A stretch of DNA of 64,000 nucleotides from an uncultured Clostridia bacterium. GTDB taxonomy: Bacteria; Bacillota; Clostridia; Christensenellales; CAG-138. The notes under the pieces were generated by a model, which did no database searches, had not been told where the DNA came from, and saw only the letters and a program-made list of their open reading frames with translations. The position numbers and the translations under genes were made by a program. Numbering within the stretch: the stretch's first letter is position 1; each line of letters opens with the position of its first letter. Location: the NCBI GenBank assembly GCA_946411635.1, contig CAMKES010000008.1:1-64000 (forward strand). The letters are read 5' to 3'. This document shows, piece after piece, positions 62,112 through 64,000 of this stretch.

Positions 62112-63510
62112 ACTGGTTTCTTCGATTCGCGAAGCCATTCTGAACAGCGGACTCAAAGACGGCATGACCGTCTCGTTCCACCATCATCTGCGGAACGGCG
62201 ATTTCGTGCTGAACATGGTGATGGACGAGATCGCAAAGCTCGGCATCCGCGATCTAACCGTCAACGCAAGCTCGCTGTTCGACGTGCACGCTCCGCTCAA
62301 AGAGCATATCAAAAACGGCGTCGTCACGACGATCCTGACCGACTACATGTCCGCGGGACTCGGCGGATTCATCTCCGCGGGCGGCATGAAAAACCCCGTG
62401 CAGTTCCGCACGCACGGCGGACGTCCCGCCGACATCGAGAACGGCAGAACGCCGATCGACGTGGCGTTCATCGCCGCGCCCGCCTGCGACCCGATGGGCA
62501 ACTGCACCGGCAAACAGGGAAAGAGCGCGTGCGGTTCTTTGGGCTATGCGATCCCCGACGCGAAGAACGCGAAGTACGTCGTGGCGATCACCGACGAGCT
62601 GCATCCGTATCCGCTGACCGATCGGTCGATCCCCGAGACCGACGTGGACGCGGTCGTCGTCGTGGATTCGATCGGCGATCCGAAGGGCATCGTTTCCGGC
62701 ACGACCAAGATCACGCGCGATCCGGTCGGCCTTTCGATGGCGATGACGGCGGTCGACGTCATCAGGGCGTCCGGCCTGCTCAGGGAAGGCTTCAGCTTCC
62801 AGACCGGCGCGGGCGGCGCGTCGCTTGCGGCGGCGAAGTTCCTGAAGGACGTCATGCTGAAAGAAAAGATCCGCGGCAGCTTCGGCCTCGGCGGCATCAC
62901 GGGGTATCTCGTGGACATGCTGAACGAAGGCTGCTTCGACGCGCTGATGGACGTGCAGTGCTTCGATCTGAAGGCGGTCGAATCGATCCGGAGCAATCCG
63001 CGTCACTGCGAGATCTCCGCGACGCATTACGCCTCGCCCGGCGCGAAGAGCGCGGTCGTCGATTCGCTCGACGTCGTCATCCTCGGCGCAACGCAGATCG
63101 ACACCGATTTCAACATCAACGTGCATACGGATTCGAACGGCTGCATCATGGGCGGTTCCGGCGGGCACAGCGATACGGCGGCGGGCGCGAAGCTTTCGAT
63201 GATCATCGCGCCGCTTTCGCGCGCGCGGCTTCCGATCGTGACCGACCGCGTGACCTGCATCTCCACGCCCGGCAGCACCGTCGACGTGCTGGTGACGCAG
63301 AAGGGCGTCGCCGTCAATCCGAACCGGCCGGAGCTTCTGCTGCGGCTGAAGGACGCGGGCGTCAAGGTGCGCGACATCCATGAACTGAAAGCGCTCGCGG
63401 AACGCACCAGCGGGGTGCCGGACAAACCGCGGCTCGGCGAGAAGATCGTTGCCGACGTCATCTACCGCGACGGGACCGTGATCGACCGTATCCGCGAGGT
63501 TTTGCAATAA
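62104..63510 (+). CDS. citF: Citrate lyase alpha subunit (citrate:acetyl-ACP transferase)
   Basis: 468 residues. VSFHHHLRNGDFVLNMVMDEI, SFQTGAGGASLAAAKFLKDVM, SFGLGGITGYLVDMLNEG and the C-terminal RLPIVTDRVTCISTPGSTVDVLVT are typical of CitF. It moves citrate onto the acyl carrier in place of acetate. Overlaps citE by 8 bp; the hydratase gene follows 10 bp after the stop. Slightly shorter than the usual ~510 residues at the N-terminus. Confidence 0.94.
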   Translation: MNKLVSSIREAILNSGLKDGMTVSFHHHLRNGDFVLNMVMDEIAKLGIRDLTVNASSLFDVHAPLKEHIKNGVVTTILTDYMSAGLGGFISAGGMKNPVQFRTHGGRPADIENGRTPIDVAFIAAPACDPMGNCTGKQGKSACGSLGYAIPDAKNAKYVVAITDELHPYPLTDRSIPETDVDAVVVVDSIGDPKGIVSGTTKITRDPVGLSMAMTAVDVIRASGLLREGFSFQTGAGGASLAAAKFLKDVMLKEKIRGSFGLGGITGYLVDMLNEGCFDALMDVQCFDLKAVESIRSNPRHCEISATHYASPGAKSAVVDSLDVVILGATQIDTDFNINVHTDSNGCIMGGSGGHSDTAAGAKLSMIIAPLSRARLPIVTDRVTCISTPGSTVDVLVTQKGVAVNPNRPELLLRLKDAGVKVRDIHELKALAERTSGVPDKPRLGEKIVADVIYRDGTVIDRIREVLQ

Positions 63511-63520
63511 GGAGCCGACT

Positions 63521-64000
63521 ATGAGAGAACTATCCGCAGACGCTCTGACCGGCGTGATCGCACGGCTGTGCGTCGAAGCAAACTGCGTGCTTCCGTGCGA
63601 CGTCAAGGCACGGATCGAAGAGGCGCGGAAGACCGAACCGTGGGAGACCGCGCAGGGTATTCTGGACAGGATCATCGAGAACTACGGCATCGCGGAAGCG
63701 AACGCCGTGCCGATCTGCCAGGACACCGGCGTGTGCTGCGTCTTTCTGAAGATCGGACAGGACGTGCATCTGACGGGCGACATTCGGGCCGCCGTCGACG
63801 AGGGCGTCCGCAGGGGATACGCCGAAGGGTATCTCCGCAAATCCGTCGTGAAGGATCCGCTGCGCCGCGTCAACACGGGCGACAACACGCCCGCCATGCT
63901 CTATACGGAGCTCGTTCCGGGCGACCGGATCGAGATCACCGTCGCGCCGAAGGGCTTCGGCAGCGAGAACATGAGCAGGCTTGCGATGCTCAAGCCCTCC
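63521..64000 (+). CDS. Fumarate hydratase class I alpha subunit (or tartrate dehydratase alpha), 3' end missing
   Basis: 160 residues before the window ends. VPICQDTGVCCVFLKIG carries the first cluster Cys region, then RKSVVKDPLRRVNTGDNTPAMLYTELVPGD and the start of APKGFGSENMSRLAMLKPS. This is the N-terminal domain of the oxygen-sensitive [4Fe-4S] hydratases. Oxaloacetate from citrate lyase could pass via malate to fumarate. ATG follows AAGGAGCCG. Fumarase and L-tartrate dehydratase cannot be told apart from this part. Confidence 0.88.
   Translation, partial: MRELSADALTGVIARLCVEANCVLPCDVKARIEEARKTEPWETAQGILDRIIENYGIAEANAVPICQDTGVCCVFLKIGQDVHLTGDIRAAVDEGVRRGYAEGYLRKSVVKDPLRRVNTGDNTPAMLYTELVPGDRIEITVAPKGFGSENMSRLAMLKPS

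Overview
The window is a contig fragment of about 57% G+C (my estimate) from a strictly anaerobic Gram-positive bacterium, most likely an uncultured member of class Clostridia. Evidence: Firmicutes-type Rnf complex, desulfoferrodoxin and rubrerythrin, ECF-type vitamin uptake, strong AGGAGG ribosome-binding sites, a macrodomain/SirTM pair, lipoprotein signal peptides and no outer-membrane genes. Both ends cut genes: a peptide-binding protein on the left and a fumarase-type hydratase on the right. I saw no tRNA, rRNA, CRISPR array or insertion sequence.

Layout. 1-8217 is an Opp-type peptide ABC operon whose OppC and OppD carry very large insertions. 8415-11182 is the rpmG-secE-nusG-rplK-rplA cluster, with a SecE that has extra membrane helices and with no rplJ/rplL after rplA. 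11226-19123 holds an M3 peptidase, an ECF S component, a LysR regulator, a cyclophilin lipoprotein, prfB (no programmed frameshift), a class I amidotransferase and a leucine-rich-repeat surface protein. 19145-22540 holds a GH13 lipoprotein and a small XRE regulator divergent from a triple-repeat lipoprotein. 22550-26881 holds hpf, a candidate small RNA, two small proteins and secA. 26919-35606 is an accessory stretch of lower and mixed G+C: a tail-anchored PD-(D/E)XK nuclease-like protein, a SIR2 gene remnant, an ECF sigma/anti-sigma pair, a SirTM/macrodomain ADP-ribosylation pair and a zinc-ribbon/TPR-repeat membrane protein.

35736-37428 is oxidative-stress defence (rubrerythrin, superoxide reductase) plus a phosphoribosyltransferase-like gene. 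37461-46021 (minus strand) is one long operon, rnfC-rnfDG(fused)-rnfE-rnfA-rnfB-nrfA-resB-resC. It joins the ion-pumping ferredoxin:NAD oxidoreductase to a five-haem ammonia-forming nitrite reductase and its cytochrome c assembly factors. 46221-47540 is a secreted Cna-B/thioester-like protein. 47768-53001 (minus) is a five-gene operon headed by a STAS-kinase-HATPase fusion. It diverges from a plus-strand run starting with an ATPase-like/STAS pair and continuing with a PreA-like dehydrogenase, an acetyltransferase, a membrane protein and a VanX-like dipeptidase. 58078-64000 holds pyruvate kinase, a small lipoprotein, a P-loop protein and a citE-citF-fumarase operon.

How it fits together: a peptide- and citrate/dicarboxylate-using fermenter that conserves energy through Rnf and may dispose of electrons on nitrite. 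The most unusual items are the rnf-nrf operon with its RnfD-RnfG fusion, the tail-anchored nuclease-like protein, the SirTM/macrodomain pair without its usual lipoyl partners, the partner-switching fusion locus, and a C-rich candidate small RNA.
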